Positions 1 to 5,777 are shown, counted from the first letter of the stretch. The stretch is 8,622 nt of DNA from Bacillota bacterium (GCA_023457235.1 JAEWMK010000161.1:1-8622); one strand, 5' to 3'. Numbers and translations are program-made. Notes: a model not told the origin generated them from the letters alone.

Positions 1-1
1 G

Positions 2-268
2 GAAGTGGGGGTAGGTGAACCGATTCTATTTGATGCATTTGTAAGTGTCGAAGGGGAACCTATTGCTGATGCGGACCGTGTTGAGTTTGAAATCTGGCAC
101 GAATCGCAAGAAGACGGTGAGCATGAAAATATTCTGATTGAACATGCTGGAGAAGGACATTATCAGCTTGAAAAAGCATTTGAACAAGCGGGCACATATT
201 ATGTCTATTATCATATTGATGCAATGGGATTGCATTTAATGGAAAAGTTTGAGTTTACAATTAAATAA
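2..268 (+). CDS. YtkA/FixH-like protein, C-terminal part (5' end outside window)
   Basis: The reading frame is open to the left edge of the window, so this is the C-terminal part of a longer gene. A GTG at position 5 could be read as a start, but it has no ribosome binding site and the frame continues upstream of it. The visible part has the beta-rich pattern of YtkA-like (FixH-related) domains: an acidic stretch ending in VEFEIW, a central GEGHYQLEKAF, an AGTYYVYYH strand and a terminal EKFEFTIK. Family members in Bacillus are small exported or lipid-anchored proteins of poorly known role, often near respiratory or copper functions. The signal peptide would lie outside the window. It is separated from the sulfur operon by about 700 bases and is probably not co-transcribed with it. 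The family call is fairly secure; the function is unknown. Confidence 0.7.
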   Translation, partial: EVGVGEPILFDAFVSVEGEPIADADRVEFEIWHESQEDGEHENILIEHAGEGHYQLEKAFEQAGTYYVYYHIDAMGLHLMEKFEFTIK

Positions 269-307
269 AGATAACGGGTTCTCTTTAAAGGTGCAAAGCA
301 GTAAACC

Positions 308-362
308 GCAATACAAATAGGGTACGAAATCGCAGTAATTTTCTCATCCTATTTTTTATTGC
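308..362. repeat. large imperfect inverted repeat
   Basis: The left arm at 308-321 (GCAATACAAATAGG) is nearly the reverse complement of the right arm at 348-362 (CCTATTTTTTATTGC), differing by one substitution and one extra base, with about 26 bases between. The inner bases can also pair weakly. It lies 40 bases after the ytkA-like stop codon, so it may be a 3' end or processing hairpin for that transcript, or a small mobile intergenic repeat. There is no T-run after it, so it is not a classical terminator. Confidence 0.4.
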
Positions 363-605
363 TGTATCAAGGTTTTGGGTAAATTAGCAGATAAAATCGC
401 ACAATAAATCACATAGTAAGTAACAACTTGCGAATGGATATTCTCGATCTGATAATTGAGTTGCTAAAAAGATGTAAATGACCATGTTAAATATGTATAA
501 GAAAGGAGTCCTAACCAAATACATTCCCCTGTTAATGAATCGAATTATCAGACAAAGTTATTTAATTTGGGCTTTCTGAATGCTGATTTCCCTGTGTTTG
601 AAAAA

Positions 606-697
606 TAAACGGTAAAATTCCGTTTAAATCGGGAAATACCTTTATTTCCCTAAAAATAAAGGAAGTTTTTCCGGTTATAGTATCCAAATCTTTGGAT
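606..697. repeat. cluster of four hairpins, two of them mutually exclusive
   Basis: Stems seen: TAAACGG 606-612 with CCGTTTA 620-626; GGGAAATA 631-638 with TATTTCCC 643-650; CCTTTATTT 639-647 with AAATAAAGG 654-662; ATCCAAA 682-688 with TTTGGAT 691-697, followed by TTT. The second and third hairpins share bases 639-650, so only one can form at a time. The arrangement resembles an attenuator, but no gene follows directly. It could equally be an intergenic repeat element. The pairing is seen directly; the function is unknown. Confidence 0.4.
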
Positions 698-792
698 TTT
701 GTCTTATTTTGAGAAGCTAATCGGAATATCTCCGCTTATATCTGCCTCTTAAGCCTCCCCAATAGACATTAGCAGAAAATTCTCCGCCTATG
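671..792. repeat. three degenerate copies of a short motif
   Basis: CCGGTTATAG (671), CCGCTTATA (732) and CCGCCTATG (784) share a CCG-S-Y-TAT core, each preceded by T or TC. The spacing is 61 and 52 bases. This could be a degenerate intergenic repeat of this genome. The copies are short and the region is AT-rich, so chance is possible. Confidence 0.25.
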
Positions 793-845
793 ATTTTTCA
801 TACCTAAATTCCTTTGCGAATTACAAATGTTTGGGTACTGTGAAT

Positions 846-883
846 GTTCATTATTGCGCATAAATGAACGATCTTTTATTTTT
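846..883 (+). terminator. possible weak terminator upstream of the sulfur operon
   Basis: GTTCATT (846-852) pairs with AATGAAC (863-869), and the inner bases extend the stem with one bulge around TGCGC. It is followed by GATCTTTTATTTTTT. The stem is AT-rich, so termination would be weak. It lies just upstream of the operon promoter and may insulate it from readthrough. Confidence 0.3.
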
Positions 884-904
884 TATATTTTTTAAATAGA
901 TATG

Positions 905-936
905 TTGACAAAATACCCAACAGGGTATAATATAAT
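905..936 (+). promoter_or_regulatory. promoter of the sulfane-sulfur operon
   Basis: A consensus -35 TTGACA lies at 905-910. TATAAT occurs at 926-931 (15-base spacer) and again at 931-936 (20-base spacer); TAATAT at 928-933 would have the usual 17. Transcription should start around 938-943, giving a leader of about 40 bases before tusA. The spacer is filled by a CsoR/CstR-like palindrome, and a Crp/Fnr-like box lies directly downstream, so this sigma-A-type promoter is probably tightly repressed. Confidence 0.75.
913..928. promoter_or_regulatory. CsoR/CstR-like operator in the promoter spacer
   Basis: The sequence ATACCC-AACA-GGGTAT is a perfect 6+4+6 palindrome between -35 and -10. Its G/C tracts flanked by A/T match the style of CsoR-family operators, including those of the persulfide sensor CstR that controls cst-type sulfur operons. 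Binding would block RNA polymerase. No CsoR-family gene lies in the window, so the repressor must be encoded elsewhere. Copper-type CsoR sites look similar, but the genes controlled here point to a sulfur sensor. Confidence 0.7.
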
Positions 937-943
937 ACTTGTA

Positions 944-959
944 AGTGATATTAATCACA
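944..959. promoter_or_regulatory. Crp/Fnr-like box downstream of the operon promoter
   Basis: AGTGA-TATTAA-TCACA differs by one base from the Crp/Fnr consensus TGTGA-N6-TCACA. It lies at or just after the predicted transcription start, where bound protein would normally repress. The protein encoded at 4905-5591 is the obvious candidate ligand, because a perfect box precedes its own gene. Confidence 0.55.
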
Positions 960-980
960 TTTAATTCGGAGGTTTAAATT

Positions 981-1208
981 ATGAATGCTGATAAAATTTT
1001 AGACGCAAAAGGGTTAGCATGTCCAATGCCTATCGTAAAAACAAAAAAGGCTATTAGCGAACTTGAATCTGGTCAAGTATTAGAAATCCATACTACTGAT
1101 AAAGGGGCAAAAAATGATCTAGCTGCTTGGGCAAGATCTGGCGGTCATGAATTAATAAATCAAGTTGTTGATAAAGAAGTATTAAAATTTTGGATTAAAA
1201 AGGGATAA
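981..1208 (+). CDS. yrkI: TusA-family sulfur carrier protein
   Basis: This 75-residue protein has the TusA/SirA fold signature: a beta strand ILDAKGLACP followed by the helix PMPIVKTKKAI. Cys14, in ACPMP, is the residue that carries persulfide sulfur in TusA proteins. It would accept sulfur from a rhodanese and pass it to another thiol protein in the cytoplasm. GGAGG at 968-972, eight bases before ATG, supports the start. It is the first gene of the operon and is about 60 percent identical to the N-terminal domain of the fusion protein at 1607-2182, which indicates duplication. Length and context match B. subtilis YrkI; the symbol is by resemblance. This is not the tRNA-thiolation TusA of Proteobacteria but the sulfur-detoxification type. 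Confidence 0.88.
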   Translation: MNADKILDAKGLACPMPIVKTKKAISELESGQVLEIHTTDKGAKNDLAAWARSGGHELINQVVDKEVLKFWIKKG

Positions 1209-1237
1209 TTACATTAAAATCGATGGAGGTTTGATAG

Positions 1238-1534
1238 GTGAAGACTATTACAGCAAAACAAGTTGAAGAATTAGTGAAAAATGGTGAGAATATAAACCTT
1301 ATTGACGTTCGTGAAATCGATGAAGTGGCAGCTGGAAAAATACCTGGTGTTATTAATATACCTTTAGGATTGTTGGAATTTCGCATGAATGAGTTAGACA
1401 AATCAGAAGACTACATTATGGTCTGTCGATCTGGTGCTCGAAGTGGCCGAGCAACACAATTTCTTGAAAATTATGGGTTTAAGGTGAAAAACATGTCAGG
1501 CGGAATGCTTGCTTGGGAAGGGTCTGTAGAATAA
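1238..1534 (+). CDS. single-domain rhodanese (sulfurtransferase)
   Basis: A 98-residue rhodanese of the short GlpE/PspE type. The N-terminal helix and strand NINLIDVRE (19-27) and IPGVINIPLG are typical, and the active-site loop is CRSGARS with catalytic Cys63, followed by a GGMLAWEG helix. It moves sulfane sulfur from a donor such as thiosulfate or persulfide onto its cysteine and on to an acceptor, likely the neighbouring TusA. The start is GTG at 1238; GGAGG at 1225-1229, eight bases upstream, supports it. The gene follows tusA by 29 bases in the same operon. The enzyme class is secure; its true donor and acceptor are inferred. Confidence 0.9.
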   Translation: MKTITAKQVEELVKNGENINLIDVREIDEVAAGKIPGVINIPLGLLEFRMNELDKSEDYIMVCRSGARSGRATQFLENYGFKVKNMSGGMLAWEGSVE

Positions 1535-1539
1535 ATTTT

Positions 1540-1569
1540 TTTACAGCCATGTATACCTATACCTGTAAA
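1540..1569. repeat. inverted repeat between rhodanese and TusA-rhodanese genes
   Basis: TTTACAG (1540-1546) pairs with CTGTAAA (1563-1569) across 16 bases. There is no T-run after the right arm, so it is not a terminator for the operon. It may be an mRNA processing or stabilising hairpin. The loop contains ATACCTATACC, faintly like a CstR half site. Confidence 0.3.
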
Positions 1570-1606
1570 TATATATTAGTGGTGACACACCAAATGGAGG
1601 TTTGTA

Positions 1607-2182
1607 ATGAATAGTATAAAAGCTAATTTAATACTGGATGCAAAAGGATTATCATGTCCAATGCCAATTGTAAAAACAAAAAAAGCAATAAATGATCTAG
1701 AGGCTGGTCTTGTGTTAGAAATTCAGGCAACGGATAAAGGCTCAAAGGCCGATATTAAAGCTTGGTCTGAAAGTACCGGTCACCAATATTTAGGTACAGT
1801 CGAAGAAGAAAATGTATTGAAGCATTATATTCGGAAGTCTTCGAATGATGACAACCTGGAAAAAAATCATCCAAACGTTATTAATAATGAAGAACTTGAA
1901 ATCAAATTAAAGGAAAATGAAAAAATTGTCGTACTTGATGTAAGAGAGGAAGCAGAATATGCTTTTAACCATATTCCTGAAGCTATTTCAATTCCGTTAG
2001 GTGACCTTGAGGATCGAATGGAAGAATTAAATAAAGATAATGAGATTTATGTCATTTGCCGTACAGGAAACCGCAGTGACCTAGCGGCTCAGAAGCTTGA
2101 TGAAAATGGATTTAGTAAAGTTTTTAATGTCGTACCAGGAATGAGTCAATGGTCTGGAAAAACGACAGGATTAAATAAATAA
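1607..2182 (+). CDS. yrkF: TusA-rhodanese fusion sulfurtransferase
   Basis: Two sulfur-carrying domains in one 191-residue protein. Residues 8-78 are a TusA domain with Cys17 in SCPMPIVK. Residues 93-186 are a rhodanese domain with VVLDVRE (108-114), HIPEAISIPLG and the active loop CRTGNRS with Cys151. A polar linker around 79-92 joins them. The fusion lets sulfur pass between rhodanese and TusA cysteines within one molecule. The architecture and length match B. subtilis YrkF, and the content overlaps S. aureus CstA, where rhodanese, TusA and DsrE-like domains are fused. GGAGG at 1596-1600, six bases before ATG, supports the start. Its TusA half closely resembles the stand-alone TusA upstream. 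It acts in the cytoplasm, upstream of the persulfide dioxygenase (inferred). Confidence 0.9.
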   Translation: MNSIKANLILDAKGLSCPMPIVKTKKAINDLEAGLVLEIQATDKGSKADIKAWSESTGHQYLGTVEEENVLKHYIRKSSNDDNLEKNHPNVINNEELEIKLKENEKIVVLDVREEAEYAFNHIPEAISIPLGDLEDRMEELNKDNEIYVICRTGNRSDLAAQKLDENGFSKVFNVVPGMSQWSGKTTGLNK

Positions 2183-2219
2183 AAAACATAACAAAAACAA
2201 AATTTAGGAGGAATTTAAA

Positions 2220-2615
2220 ATGACTAAAAAGGTAGCAATTATCGCAAGTAATGGTGGAGTATTTGATGCATATAAGGTGTTTAATATCGCAACAGCAGCA
2301 GCAGCAACAGATATGGAAGTAGCGATTTTCTTTACGTTCGAAGGATTAAACTTAATTCACAAGGAAGCACACAAACAACTTCCAATGCCTGAAGGAAAAG
2401 AACATTTTGCAGAAGGCTTTGCAAAAGCAAATGTACCGGCAATTCCAGAATTAGTAGCGATGGCCCAAGAAATGGGTGTAAGATTTATTGGTTGCCAAAT
2501 GACGATTGATGTAATGGGGCTAGAGAAAGAAGCGTTTGTTGATGGTATTGATATTGGTGGGGCTGTAACATTCTTAGAATATGCAAAAGATGCAGATATC
2601 ACGTTAACGTTCTAA
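2220..2615 (+). CDS. yrkE: DsrE/DsrF-like sulfur-relay protein
   Basis: A 131-residue protein with the DsrE-like fold: strand KKVAIIASNGG, a helix with an Ala-rich stretch (22-30), strand MEVAIFFTFEGL, and GVRFIGCQMTIDVMGL near the C terminus with the single conserved Cys92. In related DsrE2-type proteins this Cys carries sulfur. It probably exchanges persulfide with the TusA and rhodanese partners. AGGAGG at 2206-2211, eight bases before ATG, gives a strong start. It lies 37 bases after the TusA-rhodanese gene in the same operon. In S. aureus the equivalent domain is fused into CstA; here it is separate, as in the B. subtilis yrk cluster. The yrkE symbol is by context and family, and the length may differ. 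The exact reaction is not shown by sequence. Confidence 0.82.
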   Translation: MTKKVAIIASNGGVFDAYKVFNIATAAAATDMEVAIFFTFEGLNLIHKEAHKQLPMPEGKEHFAEGFAKANVPAIPELVAMAQEMGVRFIGCQMTIDVMGLEKEAFVDGIDIGGAVTFLEYAKDADITLTF

Positions 2616-2641
2616 ATCACTTATTTTTTTTACAATCATAA

Positions 2642-2657
2642 ATACCTTGGGGGGTAA
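2642..2657. promoter_or_regulatory. possible CstR-like site overlapping the ribosome binding site
   Basis: ATACCT-TGGG-GGGTAA has the same 6+4+6 layout as the operator at 913-928, matching five of six bases in each half. Its G-run (2649-2654) is also the only Shine-Dalgarno-like element before the ATG at 2663, an unusual all-G ribosome binding site. TACAAT at about 2629-2634 could act as a -10 for an internal promoter, but no clear -35 is seen. This may be a real internal operator or a G-rich ribosome binding site that resembles one. Confidence 0.35.
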
Positions 2658-2662
2658 AATAG

Positions 2663-3796
2663 ATGTCGGTGAATAAAATAACGGCACAAGAAATTTCTGA
2701 AAAAGTTTTGAATAAGGATAATTTATTTGTCCTAGATGTTCGTAATGAGACTGATTTTAATGATTGGAAAATTGAGGGGGAGAACTTCGAATATTTGAAT
2801 GTTCCTTATTTCGAATTAATTGATGGGATTGAGCCTATTCAAGATAAGATTCCTACTGATAAGGAAATATTAGTAGTCTGTGCAAAAGAAGGTTCATCGA
2901 TGATGGTGGCAGAGTTTTTGGATGAAGCCGGTATTAGTTCTTCTTATTTAGAGGGCGGGATGAAATCATGGAGTGAATTTTTACACAAAACAAAAGTATA
3001 TGAAGATCAACATATTACAGTGTACCAATTTGTACGTGTTGGAAAAGGCTGTCTATCATACATGGTAGTTTCTGATGGGGAAGCTCTAATTGTAGACCCA
3101 TCAAGATTTGTAGAACAATATGAGGCTGCTGCTCAGGAAGTAGGAGCGAAGGTTAAGCATATTGTTGACTCGCATCTCCATGCAGACCATATTTCAGGTG
3201 GTAAAATGCTAGCTGATAAGACAGGCGCAGACTACTATCTGATGAAAAGTGAAGGTGCAACATTTGATTTCAATCCTTTAGAAGATCACGAGAAGATAGT
3301 ATTTAACAACGTCACACTAGAAGTGCTAGCAGTAAAAACACCCGGGCATACACCAGGAAGTGTATCGTTCTTTGTAAATAACAAGTTATTATTCTCTGGG
3401 GATACTATTTTTGTGAGCGGCTTAGGACGTCCTGATCTTGGTAATAAGGTAAGAAAATGGGCAAAGGACCTATACAACACTGTTTATTCTAAGGTATCAG
3501 CGATTGCTGATGATGTGATTGTTCTTCCAGGTCATTATGCCAGCCTGGATGATGAAATGAATTCGTCTGGTTTTATTGGGGCAACACTTGGCGATATTCG
3601 GAAGCGTAACGAGAAGATGTTTAATACGAGTGAAGAGGAATTCCTTGACCAGGTTGAAAAATCAGCAAGTTCAGTTAAACCGCCTAACTTTGAGGAAATT
3701 GTCTCTATTAATCGTGGCATGGTATCAGCAGATGTTGAAAAAATGCAGGAACTAGAAATAGGTCCAAACCGTTGTGCTGTTCACCACGCTGAATAA
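2663..3796 (+). CDS. yrkH: rhodanese-MBL persulfide dioxygenase (CstB/YrkH-like)
   Basis: This 377-residue two-domain enzyme has an N-terminal rhodanese (about 5-108; VLDVRNETDFNDW, active loop CAKEGSS with Cys73) and a metallo-beta-lactamase domain (about 117-330). The MBL part shows HLHADH (171-176), TPGHTPGS with His229, SGD with Asp247 and LPGH with His291. His171, His229 and Asp247 match the 2-His-1-Asp iron site of ETHE1-type persulfide dioxygenases, which oxidise glutathione-like or bacillithiol persulfides to sulfite using O2; the rhodanese can then combine sulfite and persulfide to thiosulfate. S. aureus CstB has its rhodanese domain at the C terminus, while here it is N-terminal, as in common Bacillus homologs. 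The tail GPNRCAVHHAE carries Cys371. It is the central enzyme of the operon. The metal and substrate are inferred from the family. Confidence 0.9.
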   Translation: MSVNKITAQEISEKVLNKDNLFVLDVRNETDFNDWKIEGENFEYLNVPYFELIDGIEPIQDKIPTDKEILVVCAKEGSSMMVAEFLDEAGISSSYLEGGMKSWSEFLHKTKVYEDQHITVYQFVRVGKGCLSYMVVSDGEALIVDPSRFVEQYEAAAQEVGAKVKHIVDSHLHADHISGGKMLADKTGADYYLMKSEGATFDFNPLEDHEKIVFNNVTLEVLAVKTPGHTPGSVSFFVNNKLLFSGDTIFVSGLGRPDLGNKVRKWAKDLYNTVYSKVSAIADDVIVLPGHYASLDDEMNSSGFIGATLGDIRKRNEKMFNTSEEEFLDQVEKSASSVKPPNFEEIVSINRGMVSADVEKMQELEIGPNRCAVHHAE

Positions 3797-3805
3797 AGTG
3801 TCAAA

Positions 3806-3830
3806 AAAGGGATCTACTTTAGATCCCTTT
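3806..3830 (+). terminator. hairpin between dioxygenase and exporter genes, possible partial terminator
   Basis: AAAGGGATC (3806-3814) pairs with GATCCCTTT (3822-3830), a nine-base stem with a seven-base loop. The T-rich part after it is short (TTTCCTTAATAA), and a smaller CCTT/AAGG hairpin follows at once. The exporter gene starts 27 bases later on the same strand with no promoter seen, so this is likely a partial terminator or mRNA stabiliser that lowers exporter expression relative to the upstream genes. Confidence 0.5.
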
Positions 3831-3856
3831 CCTTAATAAGGAAGGAGAATAAATTC

Positions 3857-4633
3857 ATGGATTTTGCATTTATTATTACGATCTTTTTAATCGGCTTTGT
3901 TGGCTCTTATATTTCAGGAATGCTTGGCATAGGCGGTTCTATCATTAAATATCCGATGCTTTTATATATCCCACCATTATTTGGTCTCGCAGCGTTTAGT
4001 GCTCATGAAGTTTCAGGAATTAGTGCAGTTCAAGTGTTTTTTGCAACAATCGGTGGTGTATGGGCCTACCGAAAGGGTGGATTCTTAAATAAACCATTAA
4101 TTGCTTATATGGGGATCAGTATTTTAGTTGGAAGTTTTATCGGTGGGTATGGTTCAAAATTAATGTCAGAGGGCGGAATCAATGGCATCTACGGAATATT
4201 AGCAGCCATTGCAGCGGTGATGATGTTTATTCCGAAGAAGGGCATTGATGATATTCCGCTTGATCAAGTGAAATTTAATAAATGGCTCGCTGCCACATTA
4301 GCTTTTATCGTTGGTGTGGGGGCTGGAATCGTTGGAGCAGCAGGCGCCTTTTTGTTAGTACCGATTATGCTTGTCGTTTTAAAGATCCCGACAAGGATGA
4401 CGATCGCCTCGTCATTAGCGATTACCTTTATTTCATCGATTGGTTCAACGGTAGGAAAGCTTACAACCGGGCAAGTGGAATACTTTCCAGCATTAATAAT
4501 GGTCATTGCCAGCTTAATCGCATCACCGCTCGGAGCGATGGCCGGAAAAAAGGTAAATACCAAAATTCTTCAAGTTATTTTGGCAATCCTAATATTCGCC
4601 ACGGCAGTGAAAATTTGGATGGATATCTTGTAG
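3857..4633 (+). CDS. yrkJ: TauE/SafE-family sulfite (anion) exporter
   Basis: A 258-residue integral membrane protein with about eight hydrophobic segments (roughly 3-23, 54-71, 81-100, 108-125, 143-165, 181-199, 208-228, 237-255). The two halves carry the related Gly-rich motifs GMLGIGG (21-27) and GVGAGIVGAAGAF (153-165), the internal duplication typical of TauE/SafE carriers. Members export sulfite, sulfoacetate or similar sulfur anions. Here it most likely removes sulfite or thiosulfate made by the dioxygenase just upstream. GGAG at about 3844-3847, nine bases before ATG, sets the start. It is the last gene of the operon and is followed by a terminator at 4658. It corresponds to YrkJ of B. 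subtilis by context and size. Substrate and direction are inferred. Confidence 0.85.
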   Translation: MDFAFIITIFLIGFVGSYISGMLGIGGSIIKYPMLLYIPPLFGLAAFSAHEVSGISAVQVFFATIGGVWAYRKGGFLNKPLIAYMGISILVGSFIGGYGSKLMSEGGINGIYGILAAIAAVMMFIPKKGIDDIPLDQVKFNKWLAATLAFIVGVGAGIVGAAGAFLLVPIMLVVLKIPTRMTIASSLAITFISSIGSTVGKLTTGQVEYFPALIMVIASLIASPLGAMAGKKVNTKILQVILAILIFATAVKIWMDIL

Positions 4634-4657
4634 TTTAGTAAAAAGTATATTGTTGGA

Positions 4658-4688
4658 ACCTGAAGTAAAACGATTTCAGGTCTTTTTT
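4658..4688 (+). terminator. terminator of the sulfur operon
   Basis: ACCTGAA (4658-4664) pairs with TTCAGGT (4675-4681), followed by C and six T. It lies 25 bases after the exporter stop codon, a standard Rho-independent terminator closing the operon. Confidence 0.8.
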
Positions 4689-4806
4689 ATTGCCTTTATA
4701 TATCAAAAATACTTTTACTTCACAATAAACTCACAATTATTTCGTCAAAAATTAACATTTACCCCACAAAATCAACACGAAATGTACAAAGAACATACAC
4801 AATTTT

Positions 4807-4822
4807 TGTGATTTAAGTCACA
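4807..4822. promoter_or_regulatory. perfect Crp/Fnr-type box
   Basis: TGTGA-TTTAAG-TCACA matches the Crp/Fnr consensus TGTGA-N6-TCACA exactly. Its centre (4814.5) is about 42 bases before the start expected from the -10 at 4845-4850, the classic class II activator position. It probably mediates autoactivation by the regulator encoded downstream, or control by another Crp/Fnr protein of the cell. Confidence 0.7.
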
Positions 4823-4824
4823 TA

Positions 4825-4840
4825 ATACCAATAAGGGTAT
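4825..4840. promoter_or_regulatory. CsoR/CstR-like operator before the Crp/Fnr gene
   Basis: ATACCA-ATAA-GGGTAT has the same layout as the operator at 913-928 with one changed base in the half sites. It fills the space between the Crp/Fnr box and the -10, so a bound CsoR-family repressor would block the promoter even with the activator present. This links the regulator gene to the same sulfur signal as the operon. Confidence 0.6.
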
Positions 4841-4844
4841 ACGG

Positions 4845-4850
4845 TATATT
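4845..4850 (+). promoter_or_regulatory. -10 element of the Crp/Fnr gene promoter
   Basis: TATATT matches the -10 consensus at five of six positions. The -35 region (about 4822-4827, ATAATA) is poor, as expected for a promoter that depends on an activator bound at -41.5. The start would be near 4857, about 48 bases before the coding start. Confidence 0.5.
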
Positions 4851-4904
4851 TGAATAGTCATTTTAAGAAATTATGTATAAATCGTGGATAGGGGAGATTT
4901 TGAA

Positions 4905-5591
4905 ATGAGTTTTCTGAAAGATAGTATTAAAAATTTTCCTATAATAAAGGAATTGAATGAAAATGCGTTAACACACCTCCTAAATATCACTCGTTTAAGA
5001 CAATACAAAAATCACGGACAAATTTTTTCAAAAGGTACGTCACTAGATGAAATCTATTTCATAATAAAAGGGAAGGTTAAAATTTTTAACAAGGATTCCA
5101 GCGGAAGAGAGCAAATTGTATGGATCATGCAGAAAGGTGATATTTTTCCTTTGGAAGGTATTTCCAGAGAAGTTACTTTTCAGGCAAATGCCGAGGCGCT
5201 AGAAGATTCGATAATAGGATCGATTGGAGTACGTGATTTCGAATCATTACTATTAGATAACCCGGATGTTATAATTAAGCTTTTTAGCTTAATGAATGAA
5301 CGCATTATAGATCTCCAAACTCGTCTTGAAGAGCAGGTTCTCCTTGAAAGGAATATGCAAATTGTAAAATTACTTTTACGACTATGTGAAAGGTATGGGG
5401 AAATTGCCCAAAACGGCCAATGCCACTTAAAATTCCAGTTTACTACTACTGATCTAGCAAAAATGGTGGGAGCCTCACGTGGGTCAATTAGTAGAACATA
5501 TTCAAGATTAATTAAAGAACAACTATTATATAAAGATAATGTGGGAGGCCTATTTATTGAATTTGAAAAGTTAAAAGAAAAATTCGGGTAA
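4905..5591 (+). CDS. Crp/Fnr-family transcriptional regulator
   Basis: A 228-residue regulator with an N-terminal cyclic-nucleotide-binding-like beta barrel (about 8-125), a dimerisation helix (about 126-160) and a C-terminal winged helix (about 175-225). The recognition helix is ASRGSISRTYSRL (190-202). An in-frame GTG at 4884 lies upstream, but the only good ribosome binding site, GGGGAG at 4891-4896, is eight bases before the ATG at 4905, so that start is chosen. The cysteine cluster that binds 4Fe-4S in FNR is absent; only Cys161 and Cys173 exist. The Glu normally following Ser-Arg in the CRP/FNR recognition helix (SRE) is Gly here (SRG). The barrel lacks a clear cAMP-binding signature. 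It probably controls the adjacent sulfur operon and itself through the boxes at 944-959 and 4807-4822. What it senses is unknown. Confidence 0.85.
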   Translation: MSFLKDSIKNFPIIKELNENALTHLLNITRLRQYKNHGQIFSKGTSLDEIYFIIKGKVKIFNKDSSGREQIVWIMQKGDIFPLEGISREVTFQANAEALEDSIIGSIGVRDFESLLLDNPDVIIKLFSLMNERIIDLQTRLEEQVLLERNMQIVKLLLRLCERYGEIAQNGQCHLKFQFTTTDLAKMVGASRGSISRTYSRLIKEQLLYKDNVGGLFIEFEKLKEKFG

Positions 5592-5667
5592 TCCCTTTTA
5601 TAAATTAAACGAAAATTTATTAATTGTGTTCAGAAATACTAATTGCATTTTATTATAATCAACAACT

Positions 5668-5704
5668 TGTACACCGCCAATTTTGTAAGTGTGTACATTT
5701 TTTT
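5668..5704 (+). terminator. terminator of the Crp/Fnr gene
   Basis: TGTACAC (5668-5674) pairs with GTGTACA (5691-5697) and is followed by seven T. It lies 76 bases after the stop codon. The 16-base loop is long, but the T-run is good. It marks the end of the ancestral transcript just before the insertion sequence. Confidence 0.65.
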
Positions 5705-5748
5705 GTATTCCTATTTTACCACAAGCGCTGATCTCTTATAATTTTAAT

Positions 5749-5777
5749 CCTGGTTCACAAAAACTACAAAAAACTAT
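5749..5777 (-). repeat. putative right end of the IS607 element
   Basis: Read on the minus strand it begins ATAGTTTTTT and ends GTGAACCAGG. It matches the plus-strand left end at 8343-8370 at 21 of 28 positions, with the first ten identical. IS607 elements usually lack obvious terminal inverted repeats, so this may be a subterminal transposase-binding repeat. Low sequence complexity weakens the case. Confidence 0.45.

Larger units (their letters stand above)
269..904. other. long non-coding region with inverted repeats
   Basis: I see no convincing gene in these roughly 640 bases: no long open frame with a ribosome binding site on either strand. The region is AT-rich and holds several inverted repeats, listed separately (308-362, 606-697, 846-869), and three copies of a short CCG-STATA-like motif (671-792). 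A GAAAGGAG at about 501-508 resembles a ribosome binding site but is not followed by a usable start and open frame. The region separates the ytkA-like gene from the sulfur operon promoter. Confidence 0.6.

Noticed and set aside
311..325. ATACAAATAGGGTAC, resembling a CsoR/CstR operator
   Set aside because: Only one half matches, the spacer is three rather than four bases, and it forms part of the larger inverted repeat 308-362; no promoter is visible there.
1553..1568. ATACCTATACCTGTAA as a further CstR-like site
   Set aside because: The left half matches five of six bases, but the right half only three of six; no promoter elements follow.
4282..4638. 118-codon open frame overlapping the exporter gene
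   Set aside because: Shifted-frame shadow of the TauE gene, with no ribosome binding site and no family resemblance.
4884..4904. GTG start seven codons upstream in the Crp/Fnr gene
   Set aside because: The only strong ribosome binding site lies inside this stretch and is spaced correctly for the ATG at 4905.
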